From Cyanobacteriota bacterium (lineage in GTDB: Bacteria > Cyanobacteriota > Cyanobacteriia > Leptolyngbyales > Leptolyngbyaceae), in NCBI GenBank assembly GCA_027482985.1, contig JAIXVO010000027.1, positions 1 through 11,458 of the forward strand: a stretch of 11,458 nucleotides of DNA. The letters run 5' to 3'. Positions 1 to 6,370 of this stretch are shown in pieces. The number at the start of each line of letters is the position of its first letter. The stretch's first letter is position 1. The notes under the pieces are model-generated. The model had not been told where the DNA came from and searched no databases. It saw only the letters and a list, made by a program, of their open reading frames with translations. Position numbers and translations under genes: made by a program.

Positions 1-227
1 CGACCCTGAGTTTCCGCCAGTGTGTAGCCCGTTAGCACTTCGGCGGCGGGATTCATATAAACGCACTGCTGCTGCTCGTTCATGATGAACAAAGCCAGTG
101 TCGCATTCTGGCAAATGACTTCCAGCTGGCGTTTATAGAACGCCGCCGATCGCTCATCTGAGGTCGACCCATTCTGGGGCGATCGCACGGTTGACCCAGA
201 TGTTGAAAATGTTGATTCAGAGGTCAT
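1..227 (-). CDS. PAS-domain sensory protein, N-terminal fragment (runs off left edge)
   Basis: Reading the minus strand from an ATG at 227..225 gives 75 uninterrupted codons to the window edge. The first ~27 residues are Ser/Thr-rich and low in complexity. From about residue 30 the sequence reads as the start of a PAS domain (FYKRQLEVICQNATLALFIM, then a YMNPAAEVLTGYT-type stretch), with the usual Asn-Pro-Ala-Ala and Gly-Tyr positions. PAS domains sense ligands, redox state or light, and usually sit at the front of histidine kinases, diguanylate cyclases or phosphatases. The output domain lies outside the window, so the protein class is unknown. No signal peptide or membrane segment is visible in this part. 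No strong ribosome-binding site is seen before the ATG, so the start is probable, not certain. The gene points the same way as the protease operon but is separated from it by 382 bases. Confidence 0.75.
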   Translation of the reverse strand, partial: MTSESTFSTSGSTVRSPQNGSTSDERSAAFYKRQLEVICQNATLALFIMNEQQQCVYMNPAAEVLTGYTLAETQG

Positions 228-609
228 AGTTGACTCGCTTCATTGGTCTCACTGGCAGATCTCACCTGACTACCTTGAGAACTTTCCCTGCTGTATTTTC
301 ACTTACTTTGGCTGATGATCACAATGATTCTCATAATTTGCTGAGTAAAATGCGGCAATGACTCGCACTAGACCCATCACAGGGTCACGATCGCGAGTCA
401 GTGAGAAAATACATTCTCGAACGATTAGAAGTCAATCATAAATTACATCTATCTTCCGATAGAGGTTCAGTGGAGTGAACGTTTGCATCGCTTCAATTGA
501 GATCTGAAAAATCAACATCTTCCAGGATCACGCATTGACGTAGGCACAACTGGCAGTTGCCTTGCCCCCAACCTCGCGATCGCGCTTTCCTGTGATCTGA
601 GCAATCCAT
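228..609. other. Intergenic region without a gene; nested inverted repeat
   Basis: This 382-base gap holds no convincing coding frame. It should carry the promoter of the PAS gene and the 3' end of the protease operon message. Visible structure: an 8-bp perfect inverted repeat (359-366 with 393-400) enclosing a second 5-bp one (371-375 with 382-386), and a small 5-bp repeat at 465-469/476-480. One HIP1 octamer lies near 550. No hairpin followed by a T-run, on either strand, was found that would mark a clear Rho-independent terminator. Confidence 0.6.
359..400. repeat. Nested double inverted repeat
   Basis: The arms TGACTCGC (359-366) and GCGAGTCA (393-400) are perfect reverse complements. 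Inside them GACCC (371-375) and GGGTC (382-386) pair around a 6-base loop. Together they could form a branched or stacked hairpin in RNA or a cruciform in DNA. No poly-T tract follows on either strand, so an intrinsic terminator is unlikely. It could be an intergenic repeat unit, a processing signal or a protein-binding site. The pairing is seen; the role is not known. Confidence 0.45.
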
Positions 610-1455
610 CTAGTTGTCTTCGTGCTCCTCTTGCAGCCAAGTCAGGGGATCGAGTTGGTAATACTGCCGTAATTGGTCATACAGGGTGGGGTGATGGCGT
701 TGGAGCGATCGCGGTTGTTCAAAAAAAGTTTCTGTGGCAACGGCAAAAAACTCAGCGGGATTGGTGGCTCCATAGGGATTGAGCACTGGTTTGCGCCCCT
801 GTTGTACCGCTGCACAGAGTTGCTGATAGACGGGTGTCATCACGGTTGCCCAGGTGTCATAATCTGTCCGCCGCCGTAAAATCGGCACCCCATCTGCTCG
901 CCCATCCGCCTGATCCAATTGGTGGGCGAACTCATGCAACACCAGATTATGTCCATCCTGCCAATGCTGCCGATCCCAGGCGATCGCATCCCACGCTAGC
1001 ACCACCTGATCCGCTGTCCAGGATTCCCCCAGGCGCGTTTCCTGCTGTTCCGTCACCACAAAGCGGTCAATCGCAGTGGTAGCTTTAACCCGATAAGCCG
1101 TGGGATACAGCAAAATCGATCGCAAGTTGGTAAACTCCCGTCCCGGCTCCGCCAACAGCAGCACACAGGCGATCGCCGCGATCGTTACTTGCATTTCGAC
1201 CGTGACTTGCAACCCGCCACAGCCAATAAACTGCTTTTCCGCTAAAAACACCTGAATCTGCCCCTGCAACCGGCGCCGTTGACTGGGGGACAGGCGATCG
1301 TAGGCAGGGAAAGTGTCACTGACAACAGCCTCCCAGAGCGGCGGAAAAGGTCTTTGTTGCCACCGCGATCGCTGCCACTGCCGCACCACCGGACGCAACC
1401 AAATCACGGCAATCATTGCCCCCATTAGCCCCACTACAATCGCCGCTTCTCCCAT
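610..1455 (-). CDS. Zinc-dependent peptidase, MtfA/M90 family, membrane-anchored
   Basis: The 281-residue product carries the zinc-peptidase motif HEFAH at residues 174-178, followed by QLD. The downstream stretch NPAEFFAVATETFFEQP (232-248) is the family signature that supplies the third zinc ligand (a Glu). This arrangement is that of peptidase family M90. The E. coli member MtfA (about 265 residues) binds the glucose repressor Mlc and has aminopeptidase activity; the cyanobacterial substrate is unknown. Residues 4-20 are hydrophobic and followed by basic residues, so the protein is probably anchored in the membrane with its catalytic part in the cytoplasm. It is the last gene of a four-gene minus-strand unit, 41 nt after the LuxR-type regulator. 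Its ribosome-binding site is weak, which fits translation from a shared message. All recognised catalytic residues are present, so it is likely active. Confidence 0.88.
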   Translation of the reverse strand: MGEAAIVVGLMGAMIAVIWLRPVVRQWQRSRWQQRPFPPLWEAVVSDTFPAYDRLSPSQRRRLQGQIQVFLAEKQFIGCGGLQVTVEMQVTIAAIACVLLLAEPGREFTNLRSILLYPTAYRVKATTAIDRFVVTEQQETRLGESWTADQVVLAWDAIAWDRQHWQDGHNLVLHEFAHQLDQADGRADGVPILRRRTDYDTWATVMTPVYQQLCAAVQQGRKPVLNPYGATNPAEFFAVATETFFEQPRSLQRHHPTLYDQLRQYYQLDPLTWLQEEHEDN

Positions 1456-1496
1456 CCGTCGCCCTGCTAATCTGTGCCACTTTCCAGTATGCCAAT

Positions 1497-2171
1497 TTAC
1501 AGCAGAATCAATCCCTGCCGAGCGCCCAAAATCACCGCTTCCGTCCGGCTAGAGGCGTGCAGCTTACTGAAAATCGACCCAATATGGAACTTCACCGTAT
1601 GTTCCGAAATCGCCAACCGCCGCGCGATCGCCTTATTGCCCAACCCTTCCGCCAACATCGTCAGCACCTCCACCTCTCGTGCCGTCAATGCCGCTTGGGG
1701 CGTGATGGCGGGTAACGGCTGCGGCACCCCCGCTAGCAGTGCTTCACTCAGATCCGGATGAAGCACCATGAGTCCCTGCTGCACCGCCGCGATCGCTGCC
1801 ACCAGTTCCGCCGCCGTCGCCGCCGCCGCCAACACCCCCCGCACCCCCGTCTGCAACACCAGCGGCACCGCCTCCACCTGCCAATCATCCACCCACAGCA
1901 CTACTGCCGGATTGGGAGCCAGCAACGGTTGACCCCATTGCAGATCCAACCGGGGCAAGCGATCGCTATGCAGCAACGGCCAGTGCAGCACGATCACATC
2001 CGGTAATTCCGGTTGCCAGTCATCCAGCGCCGCTAAATCCGCCACCTGGCCCACCACTTCCAGCCCCGGCTCAAGGCTCAGTAACGCCGCTAACCCAGCT
2101 TGCAGCACAATCGAACTGGCGACCACCAGCACTTGAATTACGCTGCCGTCGAGATCGAGTTCTTGCTGCAT
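1497..2171 (-). CDS. LuxR/NarL-type transcriptional regulator with degenerate receiver domain
   Basis: The product has 224 residues. Residues ~160-224 form a clear LuxR-type helix-turn-helix (LTAREVEVLTMLAEG, NKAIARRLAISEHTVKFHIG, then SKLHASSRTEAV). Residues ~11-142 have the length and secondary-structure pattern of a CheY-like receiver, but the phosphorylation residues are gone. The acidic pair after strand 1 is Ala-Ser (VLVVASS, 18-19), the phospho-Asp position is His63 in DVIVLHWP, and the conserved Lys near 115 is Ala (GVLAAAAT). This regulator is therefore unlikely to be controlled by phosphotransfer. The start codon lies inside the end of the upstream protease gene (34-nt overlap) and has no clear ribosome-binding site, which suggests translational coupling. 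The inter-domain and receiver regions are Ala-rich and GC-rich. Targets cannot be read from the sequence; autoregulation of this protease operon is a reasonable guess. Confidence 0.88.
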   Translation of the reverse strand: MQQELDLDGSVIQVLVVASSIVLQAGLAALLSLEPGLEVVGQVADLAALDDWQPELPDVIVLHWPLLHSDRLPRLDLQWGQPLLAPNPAVVLWVDDWQVEAVPLVLQTGVRGVLAAAATAAELVAAIAAVQQGLMVLHPDLSEALLAGVPQPLPAITPQAALTAREVEVLTMLAEGLGNKAIARRLAISEHTVKFHIGSIFSKLHASSRTEAVILGARQGLILL

Positions 2172-3016
2172 AAAATCACATTCACGTGCATGTCCTGTTG
2201 GTTCCGACGAATGGTTAGCGGCAACCCATCACCTGGTTGCGACTGCGCCAGAATTTGCGGCAATTCCGGCACCCGGCGAAAGGGTTGCCCCCGTACTCCC
2301 ACAATGACATCCCCCACCTGCAATTGGGCAGCGGCAGCGGGACTCTCGGCCTCGATCGCCGTCATCAACCAGCCGTAACTGGCGCGTCGAGCCACACCTA
2401 ACTGTACAGGTTGCACCGTGACTCCCAGATAGGCCGTTGCTTGCCCCCGCTCTAACCACTGCGCGATTGCGGTACTGGCGATCGCCACGCCCCGTCCCTG
2501 CACAATCATCGTATTCATGCCAATCACTTCACAGCGGGCATTCAGCAAAGGACCACCCGAATTCCCTGGAGCCAGGGCGATGTCGGCGTGCAGCCAATGG
2601 CGCGTCGGGCTGGAGGGTGTTCCGGTGGCATGAATAATCCCCGTTGTAACCGCGCCCGGTTGCCCATAGGGGTGACCAACCGCGACCACCACTTCTCCCA
2701 CTCGCACTTGATCCGAATCGCCCCAGGTGAGCGTCGGTAAATTCGTGGCGGGAATTTGCAAGACGGCAAGATCCCGGTGACTGTCTCGCTGGCGCACCGT
2801 GGCCGGGAATTGCCGCCCATCCGCTAATTGCACTTGCAACGAAGGACTTTGAATGACATGGGCATTGGTCAAAATTAGCCCGTTCGCTTGCCAGATCATG
2901 CCCGCTCCGGCTTCTCCTCTGCGTCCCGTAATTCGGACTGTAAATGGTTGGGCGGCACTGGCGATCGCGGCTAAGTCTGCCGCTATTTGCGGGGGTAAGG
3001 TACTTTGACTCGTCAT
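2138..3016 (-). CDS. Trypsin-like serine protease with PDZ domain (HtrA/DegP-like), cytoplasmic
   Basis: The chosen start is the ATG at 3016..3014. It is preceded by an excellent ribosome-binding site (AGGAGG on the minus strand, within 3021-3028) and lies one base after the stop of the preceding gene. A longer reading from 3049 would overlap that gene. The 292-residue product has the S1C triad: His53 in LILTNAHVI, Asp82 in SHRDLAVLQI, and Ser153 in APGNSGGPLL. A PDZ domain follows at ~195-283 (YLGVTVQPV, then LQVGDVIVGVRGQP). There is no signal peptide or membrane helix, unlike the exported cyanobacterial HtrA, HhoA and HhoB, so it should act in the cytoplasm. It is shorter than classical DegP (~450) because it has one PDZ domain and no export sequence. 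It is the second of two adjacent protease paralogues and the more canonical one. Confidence 0.93.
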   Translation of the reverse strand: MTSQSTLPPQIAADLAAIASAAQPFTVRITGRRGEAGAGMIWQANGLILTNAHVIQSPSLQVQLADGRQFPATVRQRDSHRDLAVLQIPATNLPTLTWGDSDQVRVGEVVVAVGHPYGQPGAVTTGIIHATGTPSSPTRHWLHADIALAPGNSGGPLLNARCEVIGMNTMIVQGRGVAIASTAIAQWLERGQATAYLGVTVQPVQLGVARRASYGWLMTAIEAESPAAAAQLQVGDVIVGVRGQPFRRVPELPQILAQSQPGDGLPLTIRRNQQDMHVNVILCSKNSISTAA

Positions 3017-3017
3017 C

Positions 3018-3938
3018 TTAGTCCTCCTGCGTGGGGCGTTCCCCAACAATGATGGTGATTTCCGTGAACATGCCCCCTCGAATCAGCCGCGCCGTCAGGG
3101 GTTGACCAATGCGATCGGGATCCAGCAGCGCTAGCACATCACTGACATCCCGCAGCGGCGTTGACCCCAGACTAATCAAAATATCTCCCAGCAAAATCCC
3201 AGCCTGGTCAGCGGGTGCTTGCGGTTCCACACTCACGACCATCACGCCCGTTGACTGGGTGAGAGCGAGCGTCGTCTGGAGGCGTTCCGGTAATTGAATC
3301 GCCTGCATCCCCACGCCTAAATACCCCCGCACAGCCCGCCCCCCACTCAGGAAATAATCCACCACGCGGTTAATCGTCGCGGCGGGAATGGTCATCGCCA
3401 TCTGGCGAGGTCCCGCCGTATTCATGCCGATCGCCTGCCCCGCCATATCCACTAACGCACTTCCCGAAAAGCCGGGATAAAGCAGCAACGCCGGACGAAT
3501 CAGTTGATCAATGCTGCCGCCTTGCCAACTGCGCCAACTCGCGCCCATTGTACTGATCACCCCCATGCTGGCACTCACCCCATGCTCGCGGGTGCGGGCG
3601 ATCGCCAGGACACAATGCCCCACCTGCGCGGTTGGCTCAGTGGCAAGAGTGACCGTGGGCAGGGACAAGTCAGGCACTTGCAAAACGGCGATGTCGGTGC
3701 CCGGATCGCGACCGATCAGGGTGGCCGTGACGGTCTGTTCATCGGGCAAAGTGATGGTAATTTCGTCTTCTCGATGCAGGGTGTGGTCAGTGGTGACCAG
3801 GATGCTCGATCGCCAGTGAATCCCACTGGCAGAACGGCGACGATGCCCATTGAGGGCCACGATCGCGGCTTGCGAGCGCGCCACCAAATCGGCTAACTGT
3901 TGAGAAAATTCCCCCAAGGGACTAACTGCTGTGGTCAT
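3018..3938 (-). CDS. Trypsin-like serine protease with PDZ domain, diverged paralogue
   Basis: The start is placed at the ATG at 3938..3936 because GAGG lies five bases upstream and the protease homology starts soon after. An upstream ATG at 4055 would add 39 residues of no recognisable character. The product has 306 residues. The triad positions are His52 (LVTTDHTLHRED), Asp82 (DPGTDIAVLQVP) and Ser158 in YPGFSGSALVD, where the family consensus is GNSGGP. A C-terminal PDZ domain spans ~205-298 (YLGVGMQAI, LLGDILISLGSTPL). No export signal is present. The changed serine loop (Gly-Phe-Ser-Gly-Ser) and the altered His neighbourhood suggest different specificity or reduced activity, although all three catalytic residues are retained. 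It is the first gene of the operon, one base before the second protease. The pair may form mixed trimers, since HtrA proteins are generally trimeric; this is inference. Confidence 0.9.
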   Translation of the reverse strand: MTTAVSPLGEFSQQLADLVARSQAAIVALNGHRRRSASGIHWRSSILVTTDHTLHREDEITITLPDEQTVTATLIGRDPGTDIAVLQVPDLSLPTVTLATEPTAQVGHCVLAIARTREHGVSASMGVISTMGASWRSWQGGSIDQLIRPALLLYPGFSGSALVDMAGQAIGMNTAGPRQMAMTIPAATINRVVDYFLSGGRAVRGYLGVGMQAIQLPERLQTTLALTQSTGVMVVSVEPQAPADQAGILLGDILISLGSTPLRDVSDVLALLDPDRIGQPLTARLIRGGMFTEITIIVGERPTQED

Positions 3939-4171
3939 GGCATCCTCGTTCGCAACGGTACTGTGATTCAAACTGCGATCGGAACTGTGCTCCGATGTCT
4001 TCCAGGATGCAAGTTGTGTGAGCAAATTAACATCGGCAAAACTGGTAGTTTGCACCCTGGAAAAATGGGTGGGAGCAAGGCAGAATTTGTATGGAATTTG
4101 TTGCTTCGGGCAATCAGTTATTAGTCATATGTGTCATTATTTTGCAGTTAAAATAGAAGTCTGATTAAGTC
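3939..4171. other. Operon leader and intergenic region without a gene
   Basis: The 233 bases upstream of the first protease contain no supported gene. The segment 3939-4055 is open in the protease frame, but the ribosome-binding site at 3938 argues against it being translated. The segment 4080-4170 is AT-rich and holds the best promoter candidate for the operon. It implies a long 5' leader if that promoter is right. No riboswitch was recognised. Confidence 0.5.
4086..4113 (-). promoter_or_regulatory. Possible sigma-70-type promoter of the protease operon
   Basis: On the minus strand TTGCCC (4113..4108) and TACAAA (4091..4086) are separated by 16 bases, about 148 bases before the ATG of the first protease. 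The -35 match is fair and the -10 is weak (TACAAA against TATAAT). The surrounding DNA is more AT-rich than the operon, as expected for a promoter region. The site is a guess from consensus only. Confidence 0.25.
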
Positions 4172-4516
4172 GTTGAGCAGTGTCATGAACAATTTTTTAC
4201 GCAGTTAGCTGATGTCCATGGCATCATTTTTGAACTGAAATCTTTGGCTCCAGGTGCGATCGCCAACCCAGAAATAACAAAAGCCGTCTTTACGCATTCA
4301 CGGCAGAAAAGTTTTGCTGCAATCCGCATGGCTTTTAACGCCACGACTAAAATTCGCGATCGCAGTGTCCTTAGCCTCTTTACAGGTGCACTCTTGTCGC
4401 AAACGGGCGACTTGGAAATCACTGCGGTAGTTGCAGTATCTCAGAGTATTCCATTTTTTCAGCCTAAATTGCATACCTTCCAGAAGCGACGAATGATTAG
4501 CAGTTGTCCTGATTAG
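4172..4516 (+). other. Unassigned open frame, probably remnant
   Basis: A plus-strand frame is open from just after a TAA near 4166 to a TAG at 4514-4516 (about 115 codons). It has no ATG or GTG; the first usable start is a TTG at 4244, giving 90 residues. The peptide contains plausible protein-like stretches (LAPGAIANPEITKAVFTHS, then FAAIRMAFNATTKI) but no family was recognised. The opposite strand also has two open frames here, so coding direction is uncertain. It stops in the same frame that continues into the ABC exporter remnant, but the sequence shows no Walker A or ABC signature. It is either a decayed gene or a conserved non-coding region. Confidence 0.25.
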
Positions 4517-4540
4517 GGACGAATTTCGGGGTGCCTCGTA

Positions 4541-4696
4541 CTCCTTAACACCGACCACTTGCTAACCCAAACAATTCGTCCTGCAGATCGCATTTATGTC
4601 TTACAAAATGGTCGCCTCTTGCAACAGGGCAACTTTGACGAATTAGCGGCTCAACCCGGGTTATTTCAACAACTGGTGGAACGACAAACAGTTTAG
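4541..4696 (+). pseudogene. C-terminal remnant of a peptidase/bacteriocin-type ABC exporter
   Basis: The plus-strand frame ending in TAG at 4694-4696 encodes about 50 residues typical of the very end of an ABC exporter ATPase domain. The reading is DHLLTQTIRPADRIYVL, NGRLLQQGNFDELAAQPG, then LFQQLVERQTV. In a complete protein this follows the H-loop helix (usually ...AHRLSTI..ADRI..L..G). The ending with a short Gln/Arg-rich helix is characteristic of NHLP/bacteriocin-type or HlyB-like ABC exporters. Walker A, Walker B, the LSGGQ signature and all membrane helices are missing, and an in-frame TAG lies at 4514. There is no start codon with a ribosome-binding site. The gene is therefore a dead 3' stub. 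It converges on the Uma2 gene downstream, and the two stops overlap by a few bases. Confidence 0.75.
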
Positions 4697-5259
4697 AGAA
4701 ATAGTCGCTCGACAGCACAGCTAAACTCAGGCAACAGCGGAGAGGTGAGAGTATCGTTGGGGAATAGGGTACAGACCAGTTTCAGTAAGGCTTGCTGGCG
4801 ACGGTACACTTCCACTTGGGGCGATCGCCAATCTAAGATCCAATATTCCTGAACGCCCCGTTCTGCATAAAGTTTGAGTTTGGCTTCCCGATCTCGTCGT
4901 TCGTTCTGTGTCCCCGCAGACAGCACCTCCACGATCAGTTCTGGAGCCAAGGTCAAGTGTCCAGCTTCATCCAACCCATTCGCCAATCGCTCGTTGCTAA
5001 TCCACACGACATCTGGAATCACATTATCGGCATCGCTAAAGATCACTCCCGGTGCTTGAACGGCCTCACCTAAACCCGTGGACAGTGACCAGGTATCGAG
5101 AGCATTACTAACACGGCTTGACGTTTTTTGATGTTTCCAATGTGGTGCTCTGGTCACAAACAGTTCTCCATCAATAATCTCGTAGCGGTTGCTGCTTTCG
5201 GGCAACAGTTCCAGATCGGAAGTTGTCCAGCGAACTCGCTCATCAGTAATCTGGTTCAT
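4693..5259 (-). CDS. Uma2-family PD-(D/E)XK endonuclease-like protein (copy 1)
   Basis: The 188-residue product has the Uma2 (DUF820) layout: NRYEIIDGELFV near residues 24-35, PDVVW with Asp83, LAPELIVEVLS with Glu111, and a Lys-bearing helix (EAKLKLYAERGVQEYWILD, 125-143). Asp, Glu and Lys make up the PD-(D/E)XK nuclease core, and all are present. Length is normal for the family (~180-200). Uma2 proteins are unusually abundant in cyanobacteria and often cluster in tandem; their biological role is not firmly established. The ATG at 5259 is preceded only by a weak GGA, so the start is less certain than the body. It is the downstream member of a tandem pair. Identity with copy 2 is limited to family motifs, so this is not a recent duplication. 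Its stop overlaps the stop of the ABC exporter remnant on the other strand. Confidence 0.9.
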   Translation of the reverse strand: MNQITDERVRWTTSDLELLPESSNRYEIIDGELFVTRAPHWKHQKTSSRVSNALDTWSLSTGLGEAVQAPGVIFSDADNVIPDVVWISNERLANGLDEAGHLTLAPELIVEVLSAGTQNERRDREAKLKLYAERGVQEYWILDWRSPQVEVYRRQQALLKLVCTLFPNDTLTSPLLPEFSCAVERLFL

Positions 5260-5303
5260 GGGGTGATCATCCAGAGCAGTTTTTTCATTTTAGTGGCTTG
5301 TTA

Positions 5304-5366
5304 CCAGGAAGTGGGATAGCGCTTCAATATTTGACAGTCAAAAAATATGTCAGGGCAATTTCCTGG
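5304..5366. repeat. Inverted repeat between the two Uma2 genes
   Basis: CCAGGAA (5304-5310) and TTCCTGG (5360-5366) are perfect 7-bp reverse complements. The loop between them holds the palindrome TTTGAC-A-GTCAAA. The structure could fold in the transcript between the two Uma2 genes. It has no terminal U-run in the expected place, so terminator function is unproven. Confidence 0.35.
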
Positions 5367-5384
5367 CACTGGCAATCTGCCTCA

Positions 5385-5954
5385 TTATCCTGCATTGAGC
5401 ATGGTTGCTGCTGTCAAATTGAGAGTCGGCAATTGGGGCGATCGCACCTGTTGGTCACCCTGATAAACCTGTTCCTCATACAAGCCGTTGACCCATTCCA
5501 AAACAGTCACCTTCTGGGCGATCGGGTCTACAATCCAGTACTCCGGAATTCGCCTGCCAGCGTACTCAGTCCGTTTGTAGCGATAGTCTCTGTCCTCCTG
5601 CTGCGGACTCACGACCTCCACGACAACTAATGGTGGGGGCATATCGTGAGTGATCAGGGATTGCTTGGCTCCTTCCAGAGCGATCGCAGCCTCTTCTGAC
5701 AGCACGATTAAATCAGGCTCCCGGACGGTCACTGTTGCCCCGCTGACTGCAATTTGGGTCTTGATTGCTAGCTGGTTGTCAGGAATTCCTAAGTTACTCA
5801 ATTGGGTGAGTAGAAAGACTGCAATTTGGATGTTCAGCCGACTTTCTGGAGGCATCGCAATCAATTCCCCATTGACGAGTTCGTAACGGGTATCGGTGCC
5901 ATCGTCATAATTCAGGTATTCCTCAAGGGTCATCGGTTTGGCTGCAACAGACAT
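5385..5954 (-). CDS. Uma2-family PD-(D/E)XK endonuclease-like protein (copy 2)
   Basis: The 189-residue product opens with the classic Uma2 N-terminus ([20 protein letters not shown], then [11 protein letters not shown]). It carries the nuclease core Asp81 in REPDLIVL, Glu113 in VVVEVVSP, and Lys127 within [20 protein letters not shown]. The C-terminus ([12 protein letters not shown]) matches the usual end of the family. The ATG at 5954 has a strong ribosome-binding site (GGAGGT, about eight bases upstream), so this start is well supported. It is the upstream gene of the tandem Uma2 pair, 125 bases before copy 1. It is divergent from the truncated secreted-protein gene. The protein is predicted to be soluble and intact; the substrate is unknown. 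Confidence 0.92.
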   Translation of the reverse strand: MSVAAKPMTLEEYLNYDDGTDTRYELVNGELIAMPPESRLNIQIAVFLLTQLSNLGIPDNQLAIKTQIAVSGATVTVREPDLIVLSEEAAIALEGAKQSLITHDMPPPLVVVEVVSPQQEDRDYRYKRTEYAGRRIPEYWIVDPIAQKVTVLEWVNGLYEEQVYQGDQQVRSPQLPTLNLTAATMLNAG

Positions 5955-5981
5955 CGCGCTTACCTCCAGGCATCTACGCTT

Positions 5982-5987
5982 ACTATA
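5982..5987 (-). promoter_or_regulatory. Candidate extended -10 box for the Uma2 pair
   Basis: On the minus strand the sequence TGGTATAGT contains a good -10 hexamer (TATAGT, 5987..5982) with an upstream TG extended motif. It lies 28 bases before the ATG of Uma2 copy 2 and would give a short leader containing the GGAGGT ribosome-binding site. A good -35 box at normal spacing is not seen, as is often the case with extended -10 promoters. Confidence 0.4.
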
Positions 5988-6107
5988 CCAACTCAGCCAG
6001 GCGAGGATGACAGTCGTTTCAAGGTTCAGCGATCGCCATGCATATCTTCCCAGGCAGGAGAGTGATATATCTGTGAAAGCATTCTTTGCCTGTGGAGGAT
6101 TTGATAG

Positions 6108-6266
6108 ATGCCCCCTCGTCTGAAATCGGTTGGTTTGGCTCTGGCTCTGCTTGGTTCTGGCGCGTGCTGCTTGGCAGATACTGCGAGGGGCGCGTCGTTC
6201 GTTCCCACTGCGAATGCGTCAGTGGTTCAGGCTCAAACCCAACCCTCATTACCGCCAAAGGATTAG
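6108..6266 (+). pseudogene. Truncated secreted protein: signal peptide stub
   Basis: An ATG at 6108 has GGAGG at 6094-6098 upstream and opens a 52-residue frame ending in TAG at 6264. The peptide is a textbook export signal: a basic start (MPPRLKSVG), a hydrophobic core ([14 protein letters not shown]), and a candidate cleavage region after Ala (NASVVQAQ). After that only about ten residues remain (TQPSLPPKD) before the stop. A Cys pair in the core could hint at a lipoprotein, but the lipobox is poor. The good ribosome-binding site and signal peptide mark a real gene start whose mature part is gone. Transposase DNA begins within about 100 bases, so truncation by an insertion is the likely cause. 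The original protein cannot be identified. Confidence 0.6.
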
Positions 6267-6370
6267 CCTTCCTCAATTCAGCAGCTTTTGAGCACAGCAA
6301 AGCAGCAGTGCATTGATGTAAATGCAGGGAAAAATCATGATGAGAGTGGGTGTAAGTTGGTGAGCTAGGC
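6267..6370. other. Boundary between secreted-protein stub and IS1-like element
   Basis: These 104 bases carry no gene. The left end of the IS1-like element must lie here or slightly to the left, but no terminal inverted repeat can be assigned. The right end of that element appears lost, which removes the partner needed for comparison. Confidence 0.4.

Noticed and set aside
1801..1850. GCC/GCCGCC-rich run as a microsatellite
   Set aside because: It encodes an alanine-rich helix of the receiver-like domain and does not form a regular repeat array.
3017..3049. Longer form of the second protease starting at 3049
   Set aside because: It would overlap the end of the first protease gene, and the ATG at 3016 has a near-perfect AGGAGG site.
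3939..4055. N-terminal extension of the first serine protease to the ATG at 4055
   Set aside because: The added 39 residues show no domain or signal peptide, while the ATG at 3938 has GAGG five bases upstream and starts just before the protease fold.
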